A DNA stretch of 17,248 bases from Sideroxydans sp. (GTDB taxonomy: Bacteria > Pseudomonadota > Gammaproteobacteria > Burkholderiales > Gallionellaceae). The notes under the pieces are model-generated. The model saw only the letters and a program-made list of their open reading frames with translations. It searched no databases and was not told where the DNA came from. The translations under genes and the position numbers were made by a program. Within the stretch, counting starts at the first letter, position 1, and every line of letters begins with the position of its first letter. The stretch lies in assembly GCA_030823965.1 (NCBI GenBank), contig JAVBYP010000268.1:1-17248 (forward strand). The letters are read 5' to 3'. Of this stretch, positions 1 through 8,837 are shown in pieces.

Positions 1-2
1 AA

Positions 3-1133
3 GCATGGCAATCATCCAAGCCCGCTTCTAAGATCGACGAATTGGGCATCGAACGTGTGCGAGCGATCCTCGCCACCGACCACCAGGCAAGGATCGATTC
101 ACTCATCGCGCAAGATAAGGCTGTAGAGTCTGAGATCAAATCCATCCGCTCGGTCGAGCGGCTGGTTCGCTATCAACGTGACCTGTTCAAACTAGCGAAC
201 AACTTCGTTTCTTTCCGTGAGTTCTATTCGGGCAAAAAGAAAGCCATCTTCCAAGTGGGCACACTTTATCTGGATGGTCGTAGCTGTGAACTTTGCATCA
301 AGGTGGACGATGTCAACGCGCACGCTTCTTACGCGAATAGCAGCGGTGTCTGTTTGGCTTATTGCGAGCTGGAACGTAATGGCGGAAAAGAAAAGATGAG
401 TGTCGCCGCCGCATTCACCGCAGGGGATTCTGATTTCCTGATGGTCGGACGCCACGGTATCTTCTATGACCGCAAGGGCCAAGATTGGAACGCTACCATC
501 GTGCGTATCTCAGATCACCCGATCAGTATCCGCCAAGCATTCTGGTCACCCTATAAAAAACTGACCAAGATGATCGGCGAACAGATGCAAAAATTGGCGG
601 CCAGCAAAGCCAACGCGGTAGAAAACAAGATGGCTACGGCAGTGGCAAGCGCTCCAACAGTGGTCGCTGCAACACCTACTCCGCCAGTGGTACCGGTCAA
701 ACCGCCATTCGATGTAGGTAAGTTCGCCGGTATCTTTGCGGCTATCGGATTGGCTATCGGCGCTATCGGTGGCATCCTAGCCACAATGGTTGGCGGAATC
801 TTGAGTCTGGAGTTGTGGCAGATCCCCTTGGCGATGATCGGACTCATGTTGACGATCTCGCTGCCCTCTATGGTGCTTGCTTGGTTCAAGTTGAAACGGC
901 GTAACCTAGGTCCTATCCTCGATGCTTGTGGCTGGGCCATCAATGCACGTGTATTGATCAATATCCCATTCGGTACTTCGCTGACTGCATTGCCGATCTT
1001 GCCGACCGGTGCGCATCGCTCACTGGTCGATCCGTATGCTGAGGAGAGACCTGTATGGCCATACGTGGTTATAGGTCTAGCTATCATCGGTGTAGTGGGC
1101 TGGGCATGGTACACAGGATATTTCTCAAACTGA
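3..1133 (+). CDS. Unrecognised membrane protein, 5' end outside the window
   Basis: The reading frame is open from the left edge, so this is the 3' part of a longer gene. The TTG at 42 is the first start-like codon but has no convincing ribosome binding site, and 13 in-frame codons precede it. I do not recognise the family. The first ~190 residues look soluble: a charged helical stretch, then a mixed strand-rich part with a CxxC pair (SCELC, near nt 280-300) and aromatic/glycine patches such as GRHGIFYD. An Ala/Pro/Val-rich linker follows (about nt 640-710). Next come two hydrophobic helices (about nt 723-797 and 816-887) forming a hairpin, a basic loop (KLKRR), and a third helix near the C-terminus (about nt 1056-1124). 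Only 27 bp separate it from nadE on the same strand, so co-transcription is possible. That the ORF is coding is very likely; its role is unknown. Confidence 0.75.
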   Translation, partial: AWQSSKPASKIDELGIERVRAILATDHQARIDSLIAQDKAVESEIKSIRSVERLVRYQRDLFKLANNFVSFREFYSGKKKAIFQVGTLYLDGRSCELCIKVDDVNAHASYANSSGVCLAYCELERNGGKEKMSVAAAFTAGDSDFLMVGRHGIFYDRKGQDWNATIVRISDHPISIRQAFWSPYKKLTKMIGEQMQKLAASKANAVENKMATAVASAPTVVAATPTPPVVPVKPPFDVGKFAGIFAAIGLAIGAIGGILATMVGGILSLELWQIPLAMIGLMLTISLPSMVLAWFKLKRRNLGPILDACGWAINARVLINIPFGTSLTALPILPTGAHRSLVDPYAEERPVWPYVVIGLAIIGVVGWAWYTGYFSN

Positions 1134-1160
1134 CTCACTAGAACTGATTGAAATATAAAA

Positions 1161-2765
1161 ATGAAGATCGCAATCGCACAGATCAACTGCTTTCTCGGTG
1201 ACTTGGTGGGTAACTCCGCCAAGATCGCCGAGTACGCGCAAGCTGCAAAAGAGCAGGGGGCTGACATCCTGCTCACTCCAGAAATGAGTCTGTGTGGTTA
1301 TCCTCCGGAAGACTTGTTGCTACGTGATGGCTTCTATCGTGAGTGTGATCTGGCTTTGGCGGAATTGGCCAAGCAAGCTCAAGGGATAGTCCTGATCGTA
1401 GGGCACCCACATCAAGTCGGAGAAAATCGTTTCAATGCAGCTTCTGTCTTGATTGATGGAAAGGTGTTCAGGACCTATCACAAGCATGAGTTACCCAATC
1501 ATAGTGTCTTCGATGAGAAGCGCTATTTCGAACACGGCCAACAAGCGTGCGTCTTCGAACTGGGCGGAATCAAGTTCGGTCTCAATATCTGCGCTGATGT
1601 TTGGGAGAGCACGGCTGCTTCAAGGGCGCGCGAGGCGGGGGCGGAGATATTGTTGGTGCTGAACGCTTCCCCATACCATTTTGACAAACAGGCCACACGG
1701 CACGAGACGCTGCATGAACGTATAGATGAGACGGCATTGCCTATCGTCTATGCCAATATGGTGGGCGGTCAAGATGAATTGGTGTTCGATGGTGCCTCTT
1801 TTGTGATGGATGCTGATGGAACACTTACCCATCAATTCCCAGCATTCGAGGAAGTATTGGGTATCGTTGAGATTCGAGAGGGAAATCTGGTGGCAGGTGA
1901 GATCGCCGTGGTCGAAAAAGACGAGGCCAGCATCTACCGTGCACTCTGTCTTGGCGTGCGAGATTACATCCAAAAGAACCGCTTCCCAGGGATATTACTT
2001 GGTTTGTCTGGCGGTATCGATTCCGCGCTGACACTTGCTGTGGCGGTAGATGCGTTGGGGGCAGACAAGGTGCGGGCGGTGATGATGCCTTCACCCTATA
2101 CCGCTCAGATAAGTATCGATGATTCGCGTGAAATGGTGAAGATCCTTGGCGTGCGCTATGAAGAATTGGACATCCTTCCTACCTTCACAGCTTTGCAAGA
2201 TACTTTGTCGCCCGTGTTCAAAGGACTACCTGCCGATACTACCGAAGAGAACCTACAAGCCCGTATCCGAGGTACCTTGCTGATGGCTATGTCGAATAAG
2301 ACAGGTTCCTTGGTCCTGACCACAGGCAACAAATCCGAGATGACTGTCGGTTATGCCACCTTGTATGGCGACATGGCAGGTGGCTTCGCCGTATTAAAGG
2401 ACGTGAGCAAGACTTGGGTATATCGCATATCCAATTATCGCAACACCCTTGGGCGTGTCATCCCTGAACGCATCATCACTCGACCACCCAGTGCAGAGTT
2501 GAAGCCAGATCAAACCGATCAAGATAGCTTGCCGCCTTATGATGTGCTGGATGCCATCATGGCCTGCTATGTAGAGAAGAATATGAGCATCCCACAGATC
2601 GTGAAAGAGGGGTTCAGCCCAGCCGATGTGCAACGTGTGGTGAAGTTGATCCGTATCAATGAATACAAGCGTCGCCAAGCACCCGTAGGGATCCGCATCA
2701 CTGACCGCAGCTTCGGCAAGGACTGGCGCTATCCCATCACCGCGCGTTATCAGGATGATTTTTAG
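1161..2765 (+). CDS. nadE: Glutamine-dependent NAD+ synthetase
   Basis: This enzyme catalyses the last step of NAD+ synthesis: ATP-dependent amidation of deamido-NAD+, using ammonia released from glutamine. The 534-residue protein has two domains. The N-terminal nitrilase-type glutaminase (about 1-250) shows a Glu-Lys-Cys triad in the expected contexts: Glu41 (TPEMSLCGYPPED), Lys108 (HKHELPN) and Cys144 (NICADVWE). The C-terminal synthetase domain (about 255-534) carries the pyrophosphatase loop SGGIDS at 283-288 and the TTGNKSEMTVGYATLYGD segment. Length fits the proteobacterial two-domain NadE, not the short ammonia-only type. The start at MKIAIAQINC matches the family; the upstream ribosome binding site is weak. 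glnB follows 33 bp downstream on the same strand. PII control of this NadE class has been reported in Azospirillum, so the pairing may be functional. Confidence 0.97.
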   Translation: MKIAIAQINCFLGDLVGNSAKIAEYAQAAKEQGADILLTPEMSLCGYPPEDLLLRDGFYRECDLALAELAKQAQGIVLIVGHPHQVGENRFNAASVLIDGKVFRTYHKHELPNHSVFDEKRYFEHGQQACVFELGGIKFGLNICADVWESTAASRAREAGAEILLVLNASPYHFDKQATRHETLHERIDETALPIVYANMVGGQDELVFDGASFVMDADGTLTHQFPAFEEVLGIVEIREGNLVAGEIAVVEKDEASIYRALCLGVRDYIQKNRFPGILLGLSGGIDSALTLAVAVDALGADKVRAVMMPSPYTAQISIDDSREMVKILGVRYEELDILPTFTALQDTLSPVFKGLPADTTEENLQARIRGTLLMAMSNKTGSLVLTTGNKSEMTVGYATLYGDMAGGFAVLKDVSKTWVYRISNYRNTLGRVIPERIITRPPSAELKPDQTDQDSLPPYDVLDAIMACYVEKNMSIPQIVKEGFSPADVQRVVKLIRINEYKRRQAPVGIRITDRSFGKDWRYPITARYQDDF

Positions 2766-3137
<372 letters not shown>

Positions 3138-3158
3138 AGACTTTAAGACTCAGTAAGT

Positions 3159-3190
3159 AAAAAGGGCACCTGAAATTCAGGTGCCCTTTT
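3159..3190. terminator. Bidirectional intrinsic terminator between glnB and dksA
   Basis: A 10-bp perfect stem (GGGCACCTGA at 3164-3173 pairing with 3177-3186) closes a 3-nt loop. It is flanked by an A run on the left and a T run on the right, so it works in both directions. It sits between the convergent stops of glnB (plus) and dksA (minus). Confidence 0.92.
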
Positions 3191-3210
3191 ATTTGATCAG
3201 AAAGATTAGA

Positions 3211-3633
3211 TTATTTCGCTACTTGACGCTCTCTGATCTCGTCCAAAGTCTTGCAGTCGATACAGAGTGTAGCAGTAGGGCGTGCCTCAAGGCGGTTCAA
3301 GCCGATCTCAACACCACATTTGTCGCAGAATCCATAATCACCTGCTTCGATACGCGCCAACATCTTGTCGATATTCTTGATGAGTTTGCGTTCGCGGTCA
3401 CGGTTGCGCAATTCCAAGCTCATGTCCGACTCTTGGCTGGCACGGTCGTTAGGGTCGGCGAACACGGTTGCTTCATCTTGCATGGTGTGCACGGTGCGAT
3501 CGATATCTTGGCTCAAGCCAAGTTTGATCTCATTTAGAACGCCTCGAAAGTGTTCGAGTTGTTTTGCGCTCATATAAGCCTCGCCCTTTTTAACCTTGTA
3601 CGGGGCAGATGTTTTGTTCGTTTGTGCTGGCAT
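3211..3633 (-). CDS. dksA: RNA polymerase-binding transcription factor DksA
   Basis: DksA binds in the secondary channel of RNA polymerase and, with ppGpp, lowers transcription from rRNA and tRNA promoters and activates some amino acid promoters. The 140-residue product has the coiled-coil region with the two tip aspartates Asp60 and Asp63 (ADPNDRAS), the conserved SLELRNRDRERKLI helix, and a four-cysteine zinc site (Cys103, Cys106, Cys124, Cys127; CDKC...CIDC). It is therefore the zinc form, not a Cys-poor paralogue. The ATG at 3633 is preferred because GGAGA lies 8 nt upstream; a GTG five codons earlier lies before that site. It shares orientation with maf, 93 bp upstream, and has a plausible promoter of its own in that gap. 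Confidence 0.96.
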   Translation of the reverse strand: MPAQTNKTSAPYKVKKGEAYMSAKQLEHFRGVLNEIKLGLSQDIDRTVHTMQDEATVFADPNDRASQESDMSLELRNRDRERKLIKNIDKMLARIEAGDYGFCDKCGVEIGLNRLEARPTATLCIDCKTLDEIRERQVAK

Positions 3634-3674
3634 TACGTCTATCTCCACGGGAAGCTGATTTTTTCAAGCGCGCT

Positions 3675-3703
3675 TTAATACCAGATAGGGATGTAGGTCG
3701 CAA
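3675..3703 (-). promoter_or_regulatory. Predicted sigma-70 promoter of dksA
   Basis: On the minus strand, TTGCGA (3703-3698, four of six consensus bases) is followed after exactly 17 bp by TATTAA (3680-3675, four of six) and then AGCGCGC, a GC-rich discriminator. It lies 42 bp upstream of the dksA start, in the maf-dksA gap. Assigned by eye, so moderate confidence. Confidence 0.5.
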
Positions 3704-3726
3704 CAAGAAATTTACTGATTCGCCGA

Positions 3727-4311
3727 CTATAAAATATTAACACCTTGTTTTTTAAGCATATCGACCAAAACAATCAAGGGGAGGCCAATCAAGGCATTCG
3801 GATCGTCTCCTTGAATTGATTGGATCAGCGCGATACCTAAGCCCTCCGATTTGGCACTCCCTGCACAATGGTATGGTTGCTCTTTATGTAAGTATCGCTC
3901 TATCTCATCATCGGAAAGATCACGGAATCTCACCTTGGTCTCAGCCAAGGCAGTTTGCATAACTTGGGTGCGGGAATTGAAAAGGCTGACGGCGGTGTAG
4001 AAATCCACCGTCTTCCCACGCATAGAGCGCAGCTGACGTACTGCATTGTCGTGAGTCATGGGCTTGCCTAGTTGCGCTCCCTCCAATAGGGCGACCTGGT
4101 CTGATCCTATAATGAGAGCGTCAGGAAACTGCTGAGCGACAGCTTGGGCTTTTAGTTGGGAAAGACGTTGAGACGTCTGAGGGGCGGATTCCCCCTGCAA
4201 AGGAGTTTCATCTACGTCTGGAGAGGCAGTCTGGAACGGTATCTGTAGGGTGGATAACAGCTGACTCCTATATATAGAGGTCGAAGCTAGGATAATCGGT
4301 TGAGAATTCAA
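3727..4311 (-). CDS. yceF: Maf-family nucleotide pyrophosphatase, YceF type (m7GTP pyrophosphatase)
   Basis: Maf-like house-cleaning pyrophosphatases hydrolyse modified or non-canonical nucleoside triphosphates to monophosphates. The YceF subgroup prefers 7-methyl-GTP. The 194-residue protein has the N-terminal SxxR motif (TSIYRSQLL), PDVDETP, IIGSDQV with Asp71, GKP, the [10 protein letters not shown] segment and [12 protein letters not shown]. The Gln after the SD pair (SDQV) and the HCAGS segment point to YceF rather than YhdE. The start is a TTG at 4311. It follows AAGGAA with about 7 nt spacing, and no in-frame ATG lies just upstream. It is transcribed away from yceD, the same arrangement as yceF/yceD in E. 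coli. Substrate assignment is by subgroup only. Confidence 0.93.
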   Translation of the reverse strand: MNSQPIILASTSIYRSQLLSTLQIPFQTASPDVDETPLQGESAPQTSQRLSQLKAQAVAQQFPDALIIGSDQVALLEGAQLGKPMTHDNAVRQLRSMRGKTVDFYTAVSLFNSRTQVMQTALAETKVRFRDLSDDEIERYLHKEQPYHCAGSAKSEGLGIALIQSIQGDDPNALIGLPLIVLVDMLKKQGVNIL

Positions 4312-4331
4312 GATATTCCTTCGATGCGTCT

Positions 4332-4360
4332 TTGACAGGGAAGGTCGGAATATATATCAT
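4332..4360 (+). promoter_or_regulatory. Near-consensus sigma-70 promoter of the yceD-rpmF-plsX-fab cluster
   Basis: A perfect -35 TTGACA (4332-4337), a 17-bp spacer and the -10 TATCAT (4355-4360, five of six) are followed by GCGCGCC. The expected start of transcription is around 4366-4368. The yceD ATG is at 4370, so the leader would be only a few bases or absent. Confidence 0.75.
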
Positions 4361-4369
4361 GCGCGCCTC

Positions 4370-4849
4370 ATGTTTGCACGGCCTTTAATTGACGCGTTGG
4401 AATTTGCTGGAAACGGCAGGGAAATTCGCGGCGAAATACCTATTAAAGAGCTGTCTAGACTGGATGATATGTTGCTTGATTCGGCAGGGACGTTGGCCTA
4501 TGTAGTGCGGGGCGCACGTATAAATGATCGCGATGTGTTGGATGTGTCTTTGAATGGTGTCGTTCATTTACGTTGCCAGCGTTGTTTAGCTGACCTTGAA
4601 TTTCCAATCGAAGTGTCATCGCGACTGAAATTGGCCTCAGCCGAGGAACTGGATGCGGTCGATGATGAGGATGAAGACGAATATATAGAAGCTTCGTCAC
4701 AGTTGGATGTGATCGGGTTGGTGGAAGATGAGCTTTTATTGAGCCTTCCTTTCGCCCCTAGGCACCCAGACGGAGCATGTAGCCCAGTAAGTGAAGGTTT
4801 GAAGCAGTCAGCCAATCCATTTGCGGTGTTGGCTGGATTAAAGAAGTAG
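4370..4849 (+). CDS. yceD: YceD/DUF177 family protein, 23S rRNA accumulation type
   Basis: YceD proteins are small conserved proteins almost always encoded before rpmF. Work on bacterial and plastid homologues links them to accumulation of large-subunit rRNA, but the mechanism is unclear. The 159-residue product has the CxxC pair Cys69/Cys72 (LRCQRCL) in a strand-rich domain, a very acidic stretch at about 95-107 (DDEDEDEYIE), the DVIGLVEDELLLSLPFAPRH segment and the characteristic C-terminus NPFAVLAGLKK. The start MFARPLIDALEFA fits the family. There is no ribosome binding site before the ATG, and the predicted transcription start lies almost on it. It begins the long plus-strand cluster, with rpmF 28 bp downstream. 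Confidence 0.93.
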   Translation: MFARPLIDALEFAGNGREIRGEIPIKELSRLDDMLLDSAGTLAYVVRGARINDRDVLDVSLNGVVHLRCQRCLADLEFPIEVSSRLKLASAEELDAVDDEDEDEYIEASSQLDVIGLVEDELLLSLPFAPRHPDGACSPVSEGLKQSANPFAVLAGLKK

Positions 4850-4877
4850 TATTTATTGGTTTTAGTGAGGAGTAATC

Positions 4878-5057
4878 ATGGCAGTTCAGCAGAATAAAAA
4901 ATCCCCATCCAAGCGCGGTATGCACCGTGCCCACGATTTCTTGACAGCACCAGCATTGGCAATCGAGCCATCCACTGGTGAGCCACATCTGCGTCATCAC
5001 ATCAGCCCAAGCGGTTACTACCGTGGCAAGAAGGTAGTCAACACTAAGAGCGAATAA
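4878..5057 (+). CDS. rpmF: 50S ribosomal protein bL32
   Basis: bL32 is a small structural protein of the large ribosomal subunit. Direct translation gives 59 residues beginning [20 protein letters not shown] and containing [17 protein letters not shown], a clear bL32. It has no cysteines, so it is the zinc-independent form common in proteobacteria. AGGAG at 4868-4872 sits 5 nt before the ATG. The gene lies between yceD and plsX, a highly conserved position, and links ribosome production to lipid synthesis in one transcription unit. Confidence 0.97.
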   Translation: MAVQQNKKSPSKRGMHRAHDFLTAPALAIEPSTGEPHLRHHISPSGYYRGKKVVNTKSE

Positions 5058-5077
5058 GTTCTTTGTTCGATTTGACC

Positions 5078-5102
5078 ATACACCCCGCGCTGCGGGGTGT
5101 GT
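5078..5102 (+). other. GC-rich hairpin between rpmF and plsX without a T-tract
   Basis: CACCCCGC (5081-5088) pairs perfectly with GCGGGGTG (5092-5099) around a 3-nt loop. The stem can extend outward by about one to three further pairs, including a G-T. No run of T follows, so it is unlikely to stop transcription efficiently. It could protect the upstream rpmF RNA 3' end, act as a processing site or cause partial attenuation. Confidence 0.6.
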
Positions 5103-5138
5103 CATGTACGACCATTTCTCGTTATTGAGGATCGCCCT

Positions 5139-6179
5139 GTGGATGTAACTATCGCAATTGATGCCATGGGAGGCGACCATGGAGTGTCCGTTACCGTTCC
5201 TGCGGCTGTAGCTTATCTGCACGACCACCCAAACGACACCATCGTTCTGGTCGGTTTGGCAGAGGCAATCGAGGGCGCGTTGCGCTCTGCCGGGATCTCT
5301 GGGGAACACCCAAACCTTCGAATACATCCGGCGACCGAAGTCGTCGGGATGGACGAGCAACCTCAATCTGCTTTGCGTGGTAAAAAAGACTCTTCTATGC
5401 GAGTCTCGATCAACCTCGTCAAGTCGGAGGAGGCATCGGCTTGCGTCAGTGCAGGTAATACCGGTGCATTGATGGCGACCGCTCGTTACGTACTCAAGAC
5501 CCTTCCTGGTATCGACCGTCCCGCGATCGCTTCTTTCCTGCCCACCAATACGGGCCAGGTTTGTATGCTGGATCTGGGGGCGAACACCGACTGCACGGCA
5601 GAACATCTGCTGCAATTCGCCCTTATGGGGTCGACATTGGTCACCGCTTTGGAACACAAGCCTAGCCCAACCGTTGGCCTGCTGAACATCGGCAGCGAAG
5701 ACATCAAAGGCAACGAAGTCGTCAAGCAGGCAGCTGAGTTATTGCGCGGTAGTGACCTCAATTTCTACGGTAACGTCGAAGGCGACGATATCTTCAAGGG
5801 GGTTACTGACGTCGTGGTGTGCGATGGCTTCGTTGGCAATGTTGCGCTCAAGACGGCCGAAGGTGTGGCCAAGATGATGGGTGGCTTCCTGAAAGAAGGG
5901 TTCAGCCGAAATCTATTCACCAAACTAGCTGCATTGGTATCCTTGCCCGTACTTAAGGCTTTCAAGCATCGCCTTGATCACCGCCGTTATAACGGTGCTA
6001 GTTTCTTGGGCCTAAAAGGTATCGTCGTCAAGAGTCATGGTTCTGCCGACGCTTTCGCTTTCCAATGTGCCATCGAGCGGGCGGCTGAAGAAGCACGTGG
6101 CGGCATGTTGCAACATATCAGCGAGCATGTAGAGAAATGGCATCATGCACGCCAAACAACTGCAGGAGAGGCGATTTGA
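5139..6179 (+). CDS. plsX: Phosphate acyltransferase PlsX
   Basis: PlsX is a peripheral membrane enzyme that converts acyl-ACP and phosphate to acyl-phosphate, the acyl donor for PlsY at the first step of phospholipid synthesis. The 346-residue product starts with the signature [13 protein letters not shown]. It contains [10 protein letters not shown], the [12 protein letters not shown] segment, [31 protein letters not shown] and the C-terminal [15 protein letters not shown], all typical of the family. The start is GTG at 5139, 8 nt after GAGG; an ATG 42 nt upstream in frame would begin inside the preceding hairpin and adds residues not expected in PlsX. The TGA stop overlaps the fabH TTG start, which suggests translational coupling. 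Confidence 0.97.
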   Translation: MDVTIAIDAMGGDHGVSVTVPAAVAYLHDHPNDTIVLVGLAEAIEGALRSAGISGEHPNLRIHPATEVVGMDEQPQSALRGKKDSSMRVSINLVKSEEASACVSAGNTGALMATARYVLKTLPGIDRPAIASFLPTNTGQVCMLDLGANTDCTAEHLLQFALMGSTLVTALEHKPSPTVGLLNIGSEDIKGNEVVKQAAELLRGSDLNFYGNVEGDDIFKGVTDVVVCDGFVGNVALKTAEGVAKMMGGFLKEGFSRNLFTKLAALVSLPVLKAFKHRLDHRRYNGASFLGLKGIVVKSHGSADAFAFQCAIERAAEEARGGMLQHISEHVEKWHHARQTTAGEAI

Positions 6180-7105
6180 CCTATTCCAAGATCATCGGCA
6201 CTGGCAGTTATCTTCCAGTCAAGACGGTAACCAATTACGACTTGGAAAAGACCGTCGATACTTCGCACGATTGGATCGTTTCTCGTAGCGGCATCCAAGA
6301 ACGCCATTTCGCGGCAGACAATCAGAAATCCAGCGATTTGGCCTATGAGGCAAGCCTCAAGGCAATCGAAGCGGCAGGCATAAACGCATCCGAGATCGAC
6401 TTGATCGTTGTGGCGACCACTTCGCCAGATATGGCTTTCCCAAGCACCGCTTGCATCCTTCAACACAAGCTCGGCATCACCAATGGAAGTCCGGCATTTG
6501 ATATCCAAGCCGTTTGTGGTGGTTTCATCTTTGCACTCAATACGGCGGATATGTACATCCGTGGAGGTCAAGCCAAGACAGCGCTCGTTGTTGGGGCGGA
6601 AGTTCTATCACGTATGTTGGATTGGAACGACAGAACGACTTGCGTCCTGTTTGGCGATGGTGCGGGGGCGGTCGTTTTGAAGGCTTCCGATGAGCCTGGC
6701 ATCATTGCTTCCAAGTTGCATTCGGATGGAAGTTACCATCAACTGCTCAAGGCAGACCCCAAGATCTCGATGGAAGGTCAGGCTGTTTTTAAGTTTGCAG
6801 TCAATTCGTTAAGTGGTGTTGTTGAAGAGTTGCTTGAGCAAGAAAACATGAGCGGATCAGACATCGACTGGATGGTCCCACACCAAGCTAACATTCGCAT
6901 CATCGAAGCTACCGCCAAGAAATTGGGTATGACCTTGGACAATGTCGTGGTCACGGTAGCTAATCACGGCAACACCTCAGCAGCTTCGATACCGTTAGCG
7001 CTAGACACAGCCGTTCGAGATGGACGTATCAAACCGGGTCAAACGGTCATCATGGAAGCTATCGGTGGCGGGTTCACCTGGGGCGCATCTTTAATCAAGT
7101 GGTAG
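6176..7105 (+). CDS. fabH: Beta-ketoacyl-ACP synthase III
   Basis: FabH starts type II fatty acid synthesis by condensing acetyl-CoA with malonyl-ACP. The 309-residue protein has the Cys-His-Asn triad of the thiolase fold: Cys114 (AVCGGF), His236 (PHQANIRI) and Asn266 (HGNTSAAS). It also has the usual C-terminal GGGFTWG. The start is a TTG at 6176 with AGGAG at 6164-6168, 7 nt upstream. It overlaps the plsX stop as TTGA. Starting at the GTG/ATG-like codons farther upstream would add residues encoded by plsX in another frame. Substrate chain preference cannot be read from sequence alone. Confidence 0.97.
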   Translation: MTYSKIIGTGSYLPVKTVTNYDLEKTVDTSHDWIVSRSGIQERHFAADNQKSSDLAYEASLKAIEAAGINASEIDLIVVATTSPDMAFPSTACILQHKLGITNGSPAFDIQAVCGGFIFALNTADMYIRGGQAKTALVVGAEVLSRMLDWNDRTTCVLFGDGAGAVVLKASDEPGIIASKLHSDGSYHQLLKADPKISMEGQAVFKFAVNSLSGVVEELLEQENMSGSDIDWMVPHQANIRIIEATAKKLGMTLDNVVVTVANHGNTSAASIPLALDTAVRDGRIKPGQTVIMEAIGGGFTWGASLIKW

Positions 7106-7112
7106 GTTCGAT

Positions 7113-8045
7113 ATGACTAAATTCGCTTTCGTATTTCCCGGTCAAGGCTCTCAATCTCGCGGCATGATGAATGGCTACGCCGATTTCTCTGCCGTGCGTG
7201 ACACTTTCACAGAAGCTTCAGACGTGCTGAAACAAGATCTGTGGCAATTGGTCGCCGAAGGTTCTGATGCCGATCTCAACGCGACGGTGAACACTCAGCC
7301 CATCATGTTGACTGCGGGCGTCGCCGTGTACCGCGCATGGCAATCTCAGAATGGCGCGAAGGCTGCCATGATGGCTGGCCATAGTTTGGGCGAGTACACC
7401 GCGTTAGTCGCTGCTGGCGCATTGACCTTGGCGGATGCACTTCCGCTGGTACGCTACCGTGCTCAATGTATGCAACAAGCTGTACCCGAAGGTGTGGGCG
7501 GCATCGCGGCTATCTTGGGCTTGGATGATGAGATCGTTCGAGCTGTATGCTCCGAAGGCGCGCAAGGTGAAGTGCTAGAGGCAGTGAACTTCAATTCCCC
7601 AGGTCAAGTTGTTATCGCAGGTAATCGCGCAGCGGTCGAACGCGGTATGGAACTGGCTAAAGCTAAAGGTGCAAAGCGCGCCATCATGTTGCCAATGAGC
7701 GTGCCTTCCCATTGCAGCCTATTGAAAGGCGCGGCGGAACAATTGCGTGACTATCTGAAAAACGTAACAGTTTCCACTCCATCGGTACCTGTTCTGCATA
7801 ATGCCGATGTCGCTTCTTATAACGATGCGGCCTCGATCAAAGACGCGCTAGTTCGCCAGCTATATTCCCCAGTTCGTTGGGTGGAGACCATCCAGGCTTT
7901 GGGTAAGCAGGGCATCACCCATAACGTGGAATGCGCTCCCGGTAAGGTGTTGGCAGGACTGAACAAACGCATCGACACCAATCAACAGGCAATGGCCATC
8001 AATGATGGCGAAGCCTTGAAAGCAGCGTTGGCTGCACTCGTTTGA
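7113..8045 (+). CDS. fabD: Malonyl-CoA:ACP transacylase
   Basis: FabD moves the malonyl group from CoA to acyl carrier protein, supplying the extender unit for all elongation cycles. The 310-residue product has FPGQGSQ near the N-terminus (oxyanion-hole Gln11), the nucleophile Ser91 in AGHSLGEYTALVAAG, Arg116 in RYRAQCM for malonyl carboxylate binding, and the partner His200 in MSVPSHCSL. Length matches E. coli FabD closely. The ATG at 7113 follows fabH by 7 bp; the ribosome binding site is weak, so coupling to fabH translation is likely. Confidence 0.97.
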   Translation: MTKFAFVFPGQGSQSRGMMNGYADFSAVRDTFTEASDVLKQDLWQLVAEGSDADLNATVNTQPIMLTAGVAVYRAWQSQNGAKAAMMAGHSLGEYTALVAAGALTLADALPLVRYRAQCMQQAVPEGVGGIAAILGLDDEIVRAVCSEGAQGEVLEAVNFNSPGQVVIAGNRAAVERGMELAKAKGAKRAIMLPMSVPSHCSLLKGAAEQLRDYLKNVTVSTPSVPVLHNADVASYNDAASIKDALVRQLYSPVRWVETIQALGKQGITHNVECAPGKVLAGLNKRIDTNQQAMAINDGEALKAALAALV

Positions 8046-8055
8046 GGAAATGAAC

Positions 8056-8799
8056 ATGACACTACAAGGACAGATCGCACTGGTCACTGGCGCTTCGCGC
8101 GGCATCGGCCAAGCCATTGCGCTTGAACTGGGCAAGCAGGGAGCTATCGTAGTTGGTACGGCGACAAGCGAAAGCGGCGCTCAAGCCATCAGTACTTACC
8201 TGAATGCAGCGGGTATCAAAGGCCAAGGTTTTGCGCTGAACGTCAACGACGCAGCCCAAATCGAACTCGTGTTGACTGCGATTCGCCAGCAGTTCGGTGA
8301 GATATCGATATTGGTGAACAACGCCGGCATCACTAAAGACAACCTGCTAGCACGTATGTCGGAAGAAGAGTGGGACGACGTACTGACGACCAATCTTAAG
8401 TCCGTGTTCCGTCTGAGCCGCGCAGTACTGCGCGCCATGATGAAGGCGCGTGGTGGTCGCATCATCAGTATCTCCTCGGTCGTCGGCAGCATGGGCAATC
8501 CAGGTCAGTCCAACTACGCTGCTTCCAAAGCAGGTATGGCTGGATTCACAAAATCATTGGCACAAGAGATCGGCAGTCGCAACATCACCGTCAACTGTGT
8601 CGCCCCTGGCTTCATAGACACTGACATGACCCATGCATTGGGTGACGAACAACGTGCCAAATTGGTTGAGCATGTCCCCTTGAAGCGTCTTGGCCAACCT
8701 ACGGATATCGCAGCGGCAGTGGCTTTCTTGGCCGGTCCAGGAGCGGCTTACATCACCGGCGTCACATTGCATGTGAACGGCGGGATGTACATGGAGTAA
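8056..8799 (+). CDS. fabG: 3-oxoacyl-ACP reductase
   Basis: FabG is the NADPH-dependent reductase of 3-oxoacyl-ACP in fatty acid elongation. It belongs to the short-chain dehydrogenase family. The 247-residue product has the Rossmann glycine motif TGASRGIG (11-18), NNAG (88-91), and the catalytic set Asn113, Ser141, Tyr154, Lys158 (SSVVGSMGNPGQSNYAASK). It ends VNGGMYME. I prefer the ATG at 8056 over the one at 8050, because GAGGA at 8044-8048 is 7 nt from the former but only 1 nt from the latter. It is separated from acpP by a terminator. Confidence 0.97.
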   Translation: MTLQGQIALVTGASRGIGQAIALELGKQGAIVVGTATSESGAQAISTYLNAAGIKGQGFALNVNDAAQIELVLTAIRQQFGEISILVNNAGITKDNLLARMSEEEWDDVLTTNLKSVFRLSRAVLRAMMKARGGRIISISSVVGSMGNPGQSNYAASKAGMAGFTKSLAQEIGSRNITVNCVAPGFIDTDMTHALGDEQRAKLVEHVPLKRLGQPTDIAAAVAFLAGPGAAYITGVTLHVNGGMYME

Positions 8800-8809
8800 G
8801 GCTTGTAGT

Positions 8810-8837
8810 TTGGAATTCGGCCCGAGTTTGGTAGAAT
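8810..8837 (+). promoter_or_regulatory. Predicted sigma-70 promoter of acpP, overlapping the terminator
   Basis: TTGGAA (8810-8815, four of six), a 16-bp spacer and TAGAAT (8832-8837, five of six) are followed by GCTCGGGC. The predicted transcription start is near 8844, inside the right arm of the terminator stem, so transcripts from this promoter lack the complete hairpin. The same TTGnAn-16-TAGAATGC pattern occurs before gltX. Confidence 0.6.

Noticed and set aside
551..1276. Minus-strand open frame opposite the first membrane protein and the nadE start
   Set aside because: It crosses into the conserved nadE start and has no protein-like conserved pattern; the plus-strand frame continues from the edge and shows proper membrane helices.
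3181..3537. Plus-strand open frame after glnB
   Set aside because: It begins inside the terminator and runs opposite the zinc-site and coiled-coil codons of dksA, which is clearly the real gene.
4758..5657. Minus-strand open frame of about 300 codons opposite rpmF and plsX
   Set aside because: It lies opposite two clear conserved genes and an intergenic hairpin, with low-complexity, family-free sequence.
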